Assembly: GCF_000829445.1 (NCBI RefSeq)
Contig: NZ_JXRQ01000020.1
Coordinates: 1-50,901 of the forward strand
From: Jeotgalibacillus alimentarius
GTDB lineage: Bacteria; Bacillota; Bacilli; Bacillales; Jeotgalibacillaceae
Length of the DNA: 50,901 nt
Reading direction: 5' to 3'
In this document: positions 35,112 to 44,484 of the stretch, in pieces
Position numbering within the stretch: position 1 is the first letter of the stretch
How the letters are laid out: the number at the start of each line of letters is the position of its first letter
The notes under the pieces: generated by a model
What the model was told of the DNA's origin: nothing
The model's database searches: none
The model's input: only the letters and a program-made list of their open reading frames with translations
Made by a program: the position numbers and the translations under genes

Positions 35112-36005
35112 TCACCCTTTTTCAATCTCTTCAATTAACTTTTCGTTAAACGATCTGTTTTGAAGCATAATGATTTCATGCTTGTAAGGTGGCTTCTTAT
35201 TCTTTTTGTCTTCTCCAACATAAGGTGTTTCAAGGATCTTTGGGATATCCTTAAACACTTCATGATGGACAATCCGGTCAATCGCTTCATATCCAATGTG
35301 ACCGAACCCGATATTTTCGTGACGGTCTTTTGAAGCACCTCTTGGATTTTTACTGTCATTCACATGAACCACTTTAATCCGGTCAAGTCCAACAATTCTA
35401 TCAAACTCTTCAAGTACGCCGTCAAAATCCTGCACAATATCATATCCTGCATCATGGACGTGGCAGGTATCAAAGCAGACTGACAGCTTATCGTTGTGAG
35501 TAACACCATCAATGATCTTAGCCAGTTCATCAAATGAACGGCCGCATTCTGAACCTTTACCAGCCATTGTCTCAAGCGCTACCTGAACAGTCTGGTCCTG
35601 TGTCAGCACTTCATTTAATCCTTCGATAATTCTTTCGATTCCTCTGTCAGCACCGGCACCAACGTGCGCACCCGGGTGCAGGACGATCTGTTTAGCACCA
35701 AGAGCAGCTGTACGCTCAGTTTCAGAGCGGAGAAAGTTTACGCCCAGCTCAAATGTTTCAGGCTTTGTTGTATTTGCGATATTAATAATATAAGGCGCAT
35801 GGACAACAATATCTTTCATGCCATGTTCTTTCATGTGAGCGAGACCCGCTTCAATATTTAATTCTTCAATCGGTTTTCTTCTTGTATTCTGAGGTGCTCC
35901 TGTATAGATCATAAATGTGGATGAACCATATGATAATGCCTCTTCACTGGCACCAAGCAGCATCTTCTTACCACCCATTGATACATGTGATCCGATCTTC
36001 AGCAT
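35112..36005 (-). CDS. nfo: Endonuclease IV (AP endonuclease)
   Basis: A zinc-dependent AP endonuclease of base excision repair, 297 aa, the length of B. subtilis Nfo (YqfS). It starts [20 protein letters not shown]. Metal-site segments visible are [49 protein letters not shown] and the final ILETPYV. The ATG at 36005 has GGGGGA 7-8 nt upstream; an ATG at 36020 is in frame but overlaps the region behind cshB. Likely cotranscribed with cshB, 16 nt upstream. Confidence 0.95.
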   Translation of the reverse strand: MLKIGSHVSMGGKKMLLGASEEALSYGSSTFMIYTGAPQNTRRKPIEELNIEAGLAHMKEHGMKDIVVHAPYIINIANTTKPETFELGVNFLRSETERTAALGAKQIVLHPGAHVGAGADRGIERIIEGLNEVLTQDQTVQVALETMAGKGSECGRSFDELAKIIDGVTHNDKLSVCFDTCHVHDAGYDIVQDFDGVLEEFDRIVGLDRIKVVHVNDSKNPRGASKDRHENIGFGHIGYEAIDRIVHHEVFKDIPKILETPYVGEDKKNKKPPYKHEIIMLQNRSFNEKLIEEIEKG

Positions 36006-36021
36006 ATTGATATCCCCCATT

Positions 36022-37323
36022 TTAATGATTGTTTCTTCTGTTTTTTCTGCGTTCTTTCTTCTTAATCTGTTCCATTTTATAATTCATTTTCTTCTTATAG
36101 CCGGGCTTAACCTTTTTAGGTTTACGGATCAGGGATTTTGCTTTCTTATCAATCTCATTTTCACCCTTCGGACGGCTTAGACGTTTATGACGGTCATTCA
36201 ATTCAACCCATTCGCCTGCCTTCACTTCCTGATGGCTGAATTTGATGCCCTTCTTCTCAATTTGAGCAAGTGCATCTTCATCTGACGGTTCATAGATTGT
36301 AATGGCTGTACCTGAGTGTCCTGCACGCGCCGTTCTTCCTACACGGTGAATAAAGAAATCTAGATCCTTTGGCAGCTCAAAGTTAATGACATGGCTGACA
36401 CCTGGAATATCAATTCCTCTGGCAGCCAGATCAGTTGCAACAATATACTGATACTCAAGGTCTCTGATCTGCTTCATCATCTTGTTACGTTCACGAGGTG
36501 TTAATCCCCCGTGCACACGGCCTGTTTTCAGTCCTTTATTCAACAGGTAATCTGCTACTTCATCCGCTTTTGATTTTGTATTTGTAAATACAATCGCCAA
36601 ATAAGGGTTGATGGCATTCAAAGTATCCAGAAGCACTGCTTCACGGGAGCGGCTCTTTTGTGGAACTAAGATAAATTCAATATTTTCAGCCTGAACCTGC
36701 TTAGGTTCAATATGAGCGTATTGCGGATTTTCCATATACTTTTTAAGAAAAGGCTTCAGTTTCTCAGGAATTGTTGCTGAGAATACATAAATCTGAAGGT
36801 CTTCTTTCATACGGGATGCAATCTGATCCACATCTTCAATAAAGCCCATCTCAAGCATCAGGTCTGCTTCATCAATAACAATTGCCTGGGCAGTATATAC
36901 CTGCAGTGCCTGCTCATTGACAAGATCATTGATTCTTCCAGGTGTTCCTACCACAATATGAGGCTGCTGTTTCAGCTTTTCAATCGCTCTTTGCTTATCA
37001 GTCCCGCCTACAAACACTTTACTTGTGATTGATGTTTCTTCAGTAATGACTTTTACTTCATGGTGTAATTGCTTTGCAAGCTCTCTTGTCGGGGCAGTAA
37101 TTACTACCTGAACCTGCTGACGTTCTTCATCCACCTGGTTGATCAGTGGCAGCAGATAGGAATGTGTTTTCCCTGTACCTGTCTGAGACTGCCCGATCGC
37201 ACTTTGACCTCTGTTGATCATTGGAATCATCTTTTCCTGGATCGCAGTAGGTGCATGGAATCCAAGCCTTTCAATCGCTTCCATGATGAATGGTTTAAAA
37301 TTATATTGTTTAAATGATGACAT
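36022..37323 (-). CDS. cshB: DEAD-box RNA helicase CshB
   Basis: An ATP-dependent RNA helicase of 433 aa, matching CshB (YqfR), which aids growth in the cold and RNA remodelling. Motifs: Q-motif [16 protein letters not shown] (I), PTRELA (Ia), VGTPGR (Ib), DEAD (II), SATIP (III, SAT), [10 protein letters not shown] (VI). The tail after residue 370 is strongly basic ([26 protein letters not shown]), suited to RNA binding. The ATG at 37323 follows AGGAGTG. Confidence 0.95.
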   Translation of the reverse strand: MSSFKQYNFKPFIMEAIERLGFHAPTAIQEKMIPMINRGQSAIGQSQTGTGKTHSYLLPLINQVDEERQQVQVVITAPTRELAKQLHHEVKVITEETSITSKVFVGGTDKQRAIEKLKQQPHIVVGTPGRINDLVNEQALQVYTAQAIVIDEADLMLEMGFIEDVDQIASRMKEDLQIYVFSATIPEKLKPFLKKYMENPQYAHIEPKQVQAENIEFILVPQKSRSREAVLLDTLNAINPYLAIVFTNTKSKADEVADYLLNKGLKTGRVHGGLTPRERNKMMKQIRDLEYQYIVATDLAARGIDIPGVSHVINFELPKDLDFFIHRVGRTARAGHSGTAITIYEPSDEDALAQIEKKGIKFSHQEVKAGEWVELNDRHKRLSRPKGENEIDKKAKSLIRKPKKVKPGYKKKMNYKMEQIKKKERRKNRRNNH

Positions 37324-37467
37324 AACCGTCACTCCTTTTATTCGCATCAAAACTTTATTATAGTCTTTTTTTCATTAAAAAGCTATGTAAATCTGAACAG
37401 CCGCTTTTCAGGTATCCCGTATCTATCAATCTGTGCATATGATATGAGTGTACAGGAGGTGTTTTTC

Positions 37468-37794
37468 ATGTATGGTTACAGACCTTATTATCCAACGATG
37501 TTTACCCAGTCAGTGCCAAAAACTTCATCCACACTATCGTTAGCTTCAATTCAAAAGTGGACCGGAACAGCACAGCAGTTTATCAAAACGGCCAATTCGT
37601 TTTTACCCTACGTTCAGCAATATGGACCGCTTGTAAAAAACCTGCCGGTGATGTGGAAGCTTTATAAAGCGTTTAATGAAAGTGAGACCGATACTGAAAA
37701 AGAGGTGAATGATGATCAGGTTGCACATGCCCAGTCAGAGCCGGTTGCGGAACCAGTTAAAACGTATGAATCCATTCCAAAGCTTTACTTATAG
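37468..37794 (+). CDS. yqfQ: YqfQ/VrrA-domain protein
   Basis: A 108-aa protein with an aromatic N-terminus (MYGYRPYYPTMFTQ), a central helical part ending VKNLPVMWKLYKAFNESE that is typical of YqfQ-family proteins, and an acidic tail. The function is not known. The ATG at 37468 has AGGAGGTG 6-8 nt upstream; the open frame to 37444 is not used. It lies 70 nt before ispH on the same strand and is divergent from cshB. Confidence 0.8.
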   Translation: MYGYRPYYPTMFTQSVPKTSSTLSLASIQKWTGTAQQFIKTANSFLPYVQQYGPLVKNLPVMWKLYKAFNESETDTEKEVNDDQVAHAQSEPVAEPVKTYESIPKLYL

Positions 37795-37864
37795 CTTTTA
37801 ATTGTTCCATGAGTCCAACTGCTTTATACTGATGGTATAAAGTCTTACGTGCAGGAGGATTCTG

Positions 37865-38839
37865 ATGAAGACATTAAAAATAACACCGCGCGGATATTGC
37901 TATGGTGTAGTAGATGCAATGGTGATCGCAAGAAATGCAGCAATGGATAAATCTCTGCCCCGTCCTATCTATATTCTGGGCATGATCGTTCATAATAAAC
38001 ATGTGACAGACGCATTTGAAGAAGAAGGCATTATTACCCTTGATGGAGAGAATAGAAAAGATATTCTCGAAAAAGTAACTGAGGGTACTGTTATTTTCAC
38101 TGCGCATGGTGTATCTCCGGAGGTTCGTGAAATCGCCCGTCAGAAAGGGTTAATTTCAATCGATGCTACGTGTCCTGATGTAACGAGAACGCACGATCTG
38201 ATCCGTCAGAAGAAAGCTGAGGGGTATCATATCGTCTATATCGGTAAAAAGGGACACCCTGAGCCTGAAGGTGCTGTGGGCGTTGCACCTGACGTTGTAC
38301 ACCTTGTGGAAAAACCTGAAGATGTGGAACACCTGACGATTGATAACGATAAAATTATTGTCACAAATCAGACGACAATGAGTCAGTGGGATGTTGCAGA
38401 TGTAATGGTTAAAGTGAAAGAAAAATACCCGCAGACTGAAGAACACAAAGAAATTTGCATGGCTACACAGGTGCGACAGGAAGCTGTAGCCGAACAAGCA
38501 GGAGCAGCAGACCTGCTGATTGTTGTTGGTGATCCGATGAGTAACAACTCTAACAGACTTGCGCAGGTTTCTGAAGAGATTGCAGGAACACCTGCACACA
38601 GAGTAGCCGATGTATCTGAAATTAAACACGAATGGCTGCTAGGCTGCGAGACGGTAGCAGTCACTGCAGGTGCTTCCACTCCTACACCAATTGTAAAAGA
38701 AGTCATGAATTACATTGGACAGTTTGATCCGGAAAATCCGGAGACATGGCTCGGAGAAAAAAATGTACCGCTAGCAAAAATACTGCCGAAAATCAAAACA
38801 CCGACTAAACCTGAAACAATCATGCCATATTCAAAATAA
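37865..38839 (+). CDS. ispH: 4-hydroxy-3-methylbut-2-enyl diphosphate reductase
   Basis: The last enzyme of the MEP pathway, reducing HMBPP to IPP and DMAPP with a [4Fe-4S] cluster. 324 aa, with cluster cysteines C12 (GYCYGV), C103 (DATCPDV) and C198 ([10 protein letters not shown]), and substrate motifs [17 protein letters not shown] and [13 protein letters not shown] precedes the ATG. It ends in a bidirectional terminator against yqfO. Confidence 0.97.
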   Translation: MKTLKITPRGYCYGVVDAMVIARNAAMDKSLPRPIYILGMIVHNKHVTDAFEEEGIITLDGENRKDILEKVTEGTVIFTAHGVSPEVREIARQKGLISIDATCPDVTRTHDLIRQKKAEGYHIVYIGKKGHPEPEGAVGVAPDVVHLVEKPEDVEHLTIDNDKIIVTNQTTMSQWDVADVMVKVKEKYPQTEEHKEICMATQVRQEAVAEQAGAADLLIVVGDPMSNNSNRLAQVSEEIAGTPAHRVADVSEIKHEWLLGCETVAVTAGASTPTPIVKEVMNYIGQFDPENPETWLGEKNVPLAKILPKIKTPTKPETIMPYSK

Positions 38840-38869
38840 AAAAGAGCTGCTCCGGCAGCTCTTTTTTAT
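38837..38869. terminator. Bidirectional terminator between ispH and yqfO
   Basis: AAAAAAGAGCTGC pairs with GCAGCTCTTTTTT around TCCG. Confidence 0.93.
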
Positions 38870-39984
38870 ATGAACTTAAATGGTTCAGTAGTAAGGGCTG
38901 ATGCAACAAACTCTACTTTAAGTCTTTCATTTTCTGCCCTCACAGTAAGTTCAGATGCTAATCCTGTTTTCATAATTTCTTCAACATGGTGCCCAGGGTC
39001 AATAATCGAAATGCCGGCTGCCTCTGCATCCTGGGCAGTATGAAAATCAACATCACCGGTTACATACACATCAGCACCTGCAAACTTTGCTGTCTGGTAG
39101 TATTTACTTCCCATTCCGCCGAGAACAGCAGCTTTCTTGATTATCTTTTCCGGATCTCCGGTCATTCTGAGTGCCGGCACCCCAAGCTTGCGCTTAACAA
39201 CTTCCGCGAAGTCACGCAGTGTCATCTGAGCAGACAGCTTCCCAACGCGTCCAAGCCCATATTTTTCACCCGGTAGTGACTCTGTAAAAATATCATAAGC
39301 CGGCTCTTCATATGGATGTGCTGACTTCATTGCTTTTATAACTTCTCTTTCCTTTGAACTGAGAAAAATACTTTCAATTTTTACTTCAGCTGCCGCTTCA
39401 GGCTTTCCCTGCTCTCCTAAAAATGGATTGGACTCATCACCAGGCGTAAATCTGCCGGTACCATTTGAAGTAAATGTGCAGTCTGAGTAATCCCCGATCT
39501 GCCCTGCTCCTGCAGCTGTTACTGCTTTGCGGACTTCGTCAGCATGACTTTCCGGCACAAAAACAATCAACTTTTTATATTCATCTTCATATGTTTTAAC
39601 AAGCACTTCGGTCTCCTTAAGATCAAGCGCTTCAGCCAGCATATCATTGACCCCGCCCTTTGCCACATCAAGATTCGTGTGAGCGGCATAGACAGTGATA
39701 TCATTTTTAATACACTTTTCGATCAGTTTTCCTGCATTAGTTTCAAGGTTAATTGATTTTAAAGGTCTGAACAAAAGGGGGTGATGTGCAATAATAAAAT
39801 TCGCGCCTTTTTCAATTGCTTCATCCACTACTTCATTTGTTACGTCAAGCGTGGTCATCACTTTGGATACTTTCCGATTTAACGCCCCGCTTTGCAGACC
39901 AATCGGGTCACCCTCCATCGCAAGAGATTTAGGGGAAAACTGCTCTAACAGCCCGACTATCTGATGACCATTTGGCTGTTTCAT
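38866..39984 (-). CDS. yqfO: Nif3-like dinuclear metal-centre protein (YqfO)
   Basis: A 372-aa NIF3/DUF34 protein with the dinuclear metal site motifs AHHPLLFRPLKSI, AHTNLDVAKGG and the C-terminal DPGHHVEE. A CutA1/PII-like domain of about 100 residues is inserted in the middle (LIVFVPESHADEVRKAVTAAG), as in B. subtilis YqfO. Proposed roles include GTP cyclohydrolase-like or metal-handling functions; none is certain. It overlaps trmK by 4 nt, so the two are coupled. AGGAGG precedes the ATG. Confidence 0.92.
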   Translation of the reverse strand: MKQPNGHQIVGLLEQFSPKSLAMEGDPIGLQSGALNRKVSKVMTTLDVTNEVVDEAIEKGANFIIAHHPLLFRPLKSINLETNAGKLIEKCIKNDITVYAAHTNLDVAKGGVNDMLAEALDLKETEVLVKTYEDEYKKLIVFVPESHADEVRKAVTAAGAGQIGDYSDCTFTSNGTGRFTPGDESNPFLGEQGKPEAAAEVKIESIFLSSKEREVIKAMKSAHPYEEPAYDIFTESLPGEKYGLGRVGKLSAQMTLRDFAEVVKRKLGVPALRMTGDPEKIIKKAAVLGGMGSKYYQTAKFAGADVYVTGDVDFHTAQDAEAAGISIIDPGHHVEEIMKTGLASELTVRAENERLKVEFVASALTTEPFKFI

Positions 39985-40679
39985 TGGATCGCCTCCTCTA
40001 TCATCTTAATCTTCTGTTCGATATCCTGTTTCTTTTGATTAAGTGAACCCTGCTGTCCGGCCATTTGCATCTGCTTTAGGATTTTTTTATATTGATTCAA
40101 TTCCTGTTCCCATTTTAATTTGAAAATAGCAGACTGATTTTTAATCAGCACTGGGCCAAGGAGCAATTCAGATGGCGACAGATCCATCTGTTCTTTAGTA
40201 CGCTCAGCTAGTAAGACTTCATAGATTTTCTTATCTTCCTCAAGAATTCTTTCATCACTGATCTGCCACCCATTCTCCTGAAGCCAGCTTCTGATTGAAA
40301 TTGCACTGATATTAGGCTGAAGGATGAGTTTTTTTACACCTTCGAGCCGATCTTTACCGTTTTCAAGTATTTCACTGATCAATGGGCCTCCCATACCGGC
40401 AATCGTCACGGTTGTTACTTCCCCCGGCACGATCACTGTTAGACCATTTCCCTTTCTGACATCAATATAATCACCTAATTGGTCCTGTTTGACCTGATTG
40501 ATAGCAGACTGATAAGGGCCTTCAACCACTTCTCCTGCAATTGCTTTTTTGATTTTATTTTTTTTCACAAGGTAACACGGCAAATAAGCGTGATCTGAAC
40601 CGATGTCAGCTACAATTTCATCCGGACCGACATAGTCTGCCACTGCCAGAAGCCTTTGTGATAATTGACTGCTATTCAT
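39981..40679 (-). CDS. trmK: tRNA (adenine-N1)-methyltransferase, m1A22
   Basis: An SAM-dependent methylase that makes m1A22 in tRNA (TrmK/YqfN). 232 aa with a Rossmann core, VADIGSDHAYLPCYL (SAM motif I) and TIAGMGGPLI, and a C-terminal coiled coil (ELNQYKKILKQMQM to the end). AGGATG lies upstream of the ATG. It forms a two-gene operon with yqfO, in the same direction. Confidence 0.94.
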   Translation of the reverse strand: MNSSQLSQRLLAVADYVGPDEIVADIGSDHAYLPCYLVKKNKIKKAIAGEVVEGPYQSAINQVKQDQLGDYIDVRKGNGLTVIVPGEVTTVTIAGMGGPLISEILENGKDRLEGVKKLILQPNISAISIRSWLQENGWQISDERILEEDKKIYEVLLAERTKEQMDLSPSELLLGPVLIKNQSAIFKLKWEQELNQYKKILKQMQMAGQQGSLNQKKQDIEQKIKMIEEAIQ

Positions 40680-40726
40680 TTGAACACATCCTTTTACTGA
40701 TCTTTCACTTTCAAATAAACAACTTG

Positions 40727-40761
40727 AAAAAAGAGCGGTCCGTTAACGGCCGCTCTTTTTA
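40727..40761 (-). terminator. Terminator of cccA
   Basis: AAAAAGAGCGG pairs with CCGCTCTTTTT around an 11- to 12-nt loop that contains the self-complementary CCGTTAACGG. Confidence 0.88.
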
Positions 40762-40780
40762 CTTTAATGATATATGCAGA

Positions 40781-41320
40781 TTATGCCGCGTCTTCTTCAG
40801 AAGATTCTTCTCCTGAGCCTTCTTCAGCGTCTCCGCCATCTTCAGAACCTTCTTCTGATGAACCTTCTTCAGATCCCTCTTCAGAACCCTCTTCTGCGCC
40901 TTCTTCAGATCCTTCTTCAGAACCTTCTTCTCCGCCGCCTTCTGCTCCAATTTGAGATACCCATTCAGCCATTGCCTGAGCGTTACTTTCTTCTACAAGA
41001 CCTGAAGGCATGTTGCCACGGCCATTCACAACGACATCAGCAATTTCATCAACTGACAGTCTGTCTCCAACACCAACTAGTGATGGACCAGCGCCGCCAC
41101 CTTCATAGTTTTCACCATGACAGCTGATACATGCATTCTGATAGTGTGATTCAGGATCGAAGTCTCCTCCATCAGCACCACCTTCTGCTTCACCTTCGCC
41201 GCCTTCTCCTTCTTCCGCCATTTCTTCAGAATCACTAAGACCCTGAACAGACATAAAGAAAACAACACCGAAGCCAAGTACCATAATCAGTAAAAACGGT
41301 ATAATCGGATTCTTATTCAT
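40781..41320 (-). CDS. cccA: Membrane-anchored cytochrome c550 with an acidic repeat tail
   Basis: A small respiratory cytochrome c with an N-terminal membrane anchor (IIPFLLIMVLGFGVVFFM), an acidic Gly/Glu linker (residues 30-54), and a haem c domain with C64-I-S-C67-H68 and a probable Met104 ligand (NMPSG). Residues 125-179 form a Glu/Gly/Ser tail of EEGSEEGS-like units that the roughly 120-aa B. subtilis CccA lacks. The DNA is repetitive there. AGGGAGGG precedes the ATG. It is upstream of trmK-yqfO but separated from them by a terminator. Confidence 0.9.
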   Translation of the reverse strand: MNKNPIIPFLLIMVLGFGVVFFMSVQGLSDSEEMAEEGEGGEGEAEGGADGGDFDPESHYQNACISCHGENYEGGGAGPSLVGVGDRLSVDEIADVVVNGRGNMPSGLVEESNAQAMAEWVSQIGAEGGGEEGSEEGSEEGAEEGSEEGSEEGSSEEGSEDGGDAEEGSGEESSEEDAA

Positions 41321-41476
41321 GTATAACCCTCCCTTTTAAGAAAAACTATGTAATTATCAACCTATAATAGCAGGTATGAACACTACATATTTTACTTTAC
41401 TTTATGGGAATCGGAAAGACCCAATACTCAACTTTTCCCCTTTTGTCGCATTTTAGACACAAACAATAAAAATTTT

Positions 41477-42619
41477 TTAAAAAGCACCTATTTCTCTTGA
41501 TATCACCATTCTTTGAATTTCTGACGTTCCTTCACCAATTTCCAGCAATTTAGCATCACGTAAGTATCTTTCAACGTGGTATTCCTTCATGTATCCATAG
41601 CCACCGTGGATCTGAATGGCTTCATCGCAGACTTCCATACAGATTTCTGAAGCATACAATTTTGCCATTGAAGCTTCTTTCGTGAATTTTCTTTCCTGGT
41701 CCTTTAACCACGCTGCTTTATACGTCATATTTCTTGCCAGTTCAATTTTCATTGCCATATCCGCCAGTTTAAACTGAGTTGCCTGAAAAGAGGAAATGCT
41801 CTTGCCGAACTGTTTGCGTTCTTTTGAGTAACTGAGCGCTCGCTCGTAAGCAGCCTGAGCAATTCCGACTGCCATTGCAGCAATACCGATTCTGCCTCCA
41901 TCGAGCGTCATCAGAAACTGTCTGAAGCCCTCACCCTTCTTTCCAAGCAGGTTTTCTGTCGGAACTTTAACTTCATCAAGTACCAGCTCAGTCGTATTAG
42001 AAGAATGCAGCCCCATTTTTTCATAGTTGTCTATGACTGTGAAACCATCAGCATCGGTTGGAACGATGATTGCACTGATTTCTTTTTTTCCATCATGATT
42101 TCCTGTTACTGCTGTCAATGCAAGAAATTTGGCATAACTTGCGTTTGTTATATAACTTTTGTTTCCACTGATTGTATATGTCCCATCAGATTCTTTTGCT
42201 GTTGTCTGAGTGCCTCCTGCATCTGATCCCGCATTAGGTTCAGTCAGACCGAATGAACCAAAAGATTCTCCTGAACAGATTTTTGTTAAGTATTTTTCTT
42301 TCTGCTCCTGAGTACCAAACATGTTGATTGGTGCTCCACCGAGCGATATGTGGGCAGAATACGTGATTCCTGTAGAGCCGCACGCTCTGCTTAATTCTTC
42401 TGTCACAATTGCGAAGCTTGTCGTATCCCCTCCTGCTCCTCCGAATTCTTCCGGAAAAGGCAGTCCCATCATCCCTAATGAGGAAAGTTCTTTAAAAATA
42501 TCTTGTGGAAATGCTTTGTTGCGGTCCCGATCAAGTGCACCGGGTGCAACTCTGTCCTGTGAAAACTCCCTGATTGTACGTTGAATCATCTGCTGTTCCT
42601 GTGTCAAATCAAAATTCAT
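41477..42619 (-). CDS. Acyl-CoA dehydrogenase
   Basis: A 380-aa FAD-dependent acyl-CoA dehydrogenase for fatty-acid or branched-chain acyl-CoA oxidation. Family signatures GLTEPNAGSDAGGTQTTA and the C-terminal IQIHGGYGYMKEYHVERYLRD (in two parts), and LEIGEGTSEIQRM with the catalytic Glu, are all present. It resembles short/medium-chain enzymes such as AcdA or MmgC; chain length cannot be set from sequence. GGGGGA precedes the ATG. No terminator is evident downstream. Confidence 0.93.
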   Translation of the reverse strand: MNFDLTQEQQMIQRTIREFSQDRVAPGALDRDRNKAFPQDIFKELSSLGMMGLPFPEEFGGAGGDTTSFAIVTEELSRACGSTGITYSAHISLGGAPINMFGTQEQKEKYLTKICSGESFGSFGLTEPNAGSDAGGTQTTAKESDGTYTISGNKSYITNASYAKFLALTAVTGNHDGKKEISAIIVPTDADGFTVIDNYEKMGLHSSNTTELVLDEVKVPTENLLGKKGEGFRQFLMTLDGGRIGIAAMAVGIAQAAYERALSYSKERKQFGKSISSFQATQFKLADMAMKIELARNMTYKAAWLKDQERKFTKEASMAKLYASEICMEVCDEAIQIHGGYGYMKEYHVERYLRDAKLLEIGEGTSEIQRMVISREIGAF

Positions 42620-42704
42620 GTTGATCCCCCTTGTTTGAATGCGCTTACATAGTCATTATAAAAGAAAAGACTGAAAAGTCACAGTCTTTATTTTATTCTA
42701 TCTG

Positions 42705-43241
42705 TTATATGTATAAAATAATGAGTACAATTACACCCAGAACACCGGAAACTGTAAAGTAGTGCTGTTTTGAAGAAAGCCCTGCGACTGCCCAGATCAG
42801 ACACTGGATACCAATGATCAGATAAAGCATATTTGTGTCACCGTCATACATGAAGCGCCACAGTTCGATTGAAAATAATAAAATGATAAAGGCAGCTGCG
42901 ATTCTGCTGAAAATTTTCACAGCAGGTGATGCTCCAGGCCTGAAACTGACGATCATAATTCCGGCACTTACGAGTATCGAAATGATTGCCTGCAGTGCAA
43001 GCGCAAGATCTCCAAATAGTAATGCAATAATTGTCAGTAAACTTCCTGCAAGTGAAAAACCGGCCACAAAGATATTCGCCTTTCTATCAGGTTTTTCCAC
43101 CGCTTTCGTTTCATCCGTTTCTTCATATTCACCGCTAGTGTATAGATTGATTAAGTAGTCACAATAAGACTCAGGAAGCAGTCTGTTTTGTTTCCAGTAC
43201 TGAATTTCATTAACAATGACCTCTTTCCTTTTCTTATCCAT
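42705..43241 (-). CDS. Uncharacterised membrane protein
   Basis: I do not recognise a named family. The 178-aa protein has a charged cytoplasmic N-terminal part of about 55 residues (VIVNEIQYWKQNRLLPESYC, then a Glu-rich stretch), resembling the short helical head of some DUF2157-like proteins, and four or five membrane helices after it. GGGGGGA precedes the ATG. It stands alone between acyl-CoA dehydrogenase and sigA on the same strand. Confidence 0.75.
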   Translation of the reverse strand: MDKKRKEVIVNEIQYWKQNRLLPESYCDYLINLYTSGEYEETDETKAVEKPDRKANIFVAGFSLAGSLLTIIALLFGDLALALQAIISILVSAGIMIVSFRPGASPAVKIFSRIAAAFIILLFSIELWRFMYDGDTNMLYLIIGIQCLIWAVAGLSSKQHYFTVSGVLGVIVLIILYI

Positions 43242-43302
43242 CCAGATCCCCCCATAGCCTGTTAAGTATGACTATACTCGAAGCGGCACAGGAAAAAAAG
43301 AA

Positions 43303-43333
43303 AAAAAAAGCTGGCAGCCGCCAGCTTTTTTTT
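43303..43333 (-). terminator. Terminator of the dnaG-sigA operon
   Basis: AAAAAAGCTGGC pairs with GCCAGCTTTTTT around a 4- to 5-nt loop, followed by further T residues on the minus strand's side (complement of the A tract at 43292-43308). Confidence 0.92.
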
Positions 43334-44462
43334 ATTCAAGAAAATCTTTCAGTCGTTTACTTCTGCTTGGATGACGCAGTTTTCTTAATGCTTTCGCTTC
43401 AATCTGACGGATACGCTCTCTTGTAACTCCGAACACTTTTCCAACTTCTTCAAGCGTGCGCGTACGGCCGTCATCTAGACCAAATCTGAGTCTCAAAACA
43501 TTCTCTTCACGGTCAGTCAGCGTGTCTAATACATCTTCAAGCTGTTCTTTGAGCAGCTCATATGCAGCATGATCAGACGGTGACTGCGCTTCTGAGTCTT
43601 CAATAAAATCTCCCAGATGTGAATCATCTTCTTCCCCAATCGGTGTTTCGAGGGAAACAGGCTCCTGGGCAATTTTTAGAATTTCTCTGACTTTTTCAGG
43701 AGTCAGATCCATTTCTTCTGAAATTTCTTCCGGCGAAGGCTCGCGGCCAAGATCCTGAAGAAGCTGACGCTGCACACGGATCAGTTTATTAATCGTTTCC
43801 ACCATATGAACCGGGATACGGATTGTTCTGGCCTGGTCAGCAATTGCGCGCGCGATGGCCTGTCTGATCCACCATGTCGCATACGTACTGAACTTGAACC
43901 CTTTTCTGTGGTCAAATTTTTCTACTGCTTTAATCAGACCCATATTACCTTCCTGGATCAGGTCAAGAAACAGCATTCCCCGGCCGACATAACGTTTAGC
44001 GATACTGACTACCAGACGCAGGTTAGCTTCAGCCAGACGTCTTTTGGCTTCTTCATCGCCTTCTTCAATTCTTGTCGCAAGGTTAATTTCCTCCTGTGCA
44101 GAAAGAAGATCTACCCGTCCGATTTCCTTTAGATACATTCTCACAGGGTCATTAATTTTAACGCCGGGAGGAACACTCAGATCATTCAGATCAAATTCCT
44201 CTTCTGCTTCTTTTCCAAGCTCTGTCACAGATGGATCGGCATCAGCGTTTTCTTTCAGTACTTCGACACCCTGCTCACCAATCTGCTCGTAAAACTCTTC
44301 GATTTGTTCTGTATCTAATTCAAATCCGGCAAGCTTTTCAGCTATGTCCTCATAGGTAATTTCACCATTCTTTTTTGCTGCTTCGAGTAATTGTGCTTTA
44401 ATTTGTTCTAATGTTGCTGTTTCAGGTTCTGTCTGCTTGGAACGTGTTGACTTCTCAGCCAT
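43332..44462 (-). CDS. sigA: Primary RNA polymerase sigma factor SigA
   Basis: The housekeeping sigma-70 factor, 376 aa. Region 1.1 is present at the N-terminus, [11 protein letters not shown] marks region 1.2, [16 protein letters not shown] to [17 protein letters not shown] cover region 2, and the C-terminus holds the region 4 helix-turn-helix ([20 protein letters not shown]). The ATG at 44462 has GGAGGGGG upstream; the open frame to 44480 is not used. Follows dnaG by 22 nt in the yqxD-dnaG-sigA operon. Confidence 0.98.
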   Translation of the reverse strand: MAEKSTRSKQTEPETATLEQIKAQLLEAAKKNGEITYEDIAEKLAGFELDTEQIEEFYEQIGEQGVEVLKENADADPSVTELGKEAEEEFDLNDLSVPPGVKINDPVRMYLKEIGRVDLLSAQEEINLATRIEEGDEEAKRRLAEANLRLVVSIAKRYVGRGMLFLDLIQEGNMGLIKAVEKFDHRKGFKFSTYATWWIRQAIARAIADQARTIRIPVHMVETINKLIRVQRQLLQDLGREPSPEEISEEMDLTPEKVREILKIAQEPVSLETPIGEEDDSHLGDFIEDSEAQSPSDHAAYELLKEQLEDVLDTLTDREENVLRLRFGLDDGRTRTLEEVGKVFGVTRERIRQIEAKALRKLRHPSRSKRLKDFLE

Positions 44463-44484
44463 TTGTCCCCCTCCTTCCAACTTC

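Noticed and set aside
38156-38629. A 157-codon minus-strand open frame inside ispH
   Set aside because: It is the antisense shadow of a clear ispH gene, with Cys- and Phe-rich composition and no start signal.
40785-40945. Short tandem repeat that at first looks CRISPR-like
   Set aside because: The units are degenerate codon repeats in frame with cccA and there are no unique spacers or cas genes.
40767-41127. Two plus-strand open frames rich in Ser/Pro or Leu opposite cccA
   Set aside because: They arise from the repetitive Glu/Gly/Ser tail of cytochrome c550 read on the other strand.
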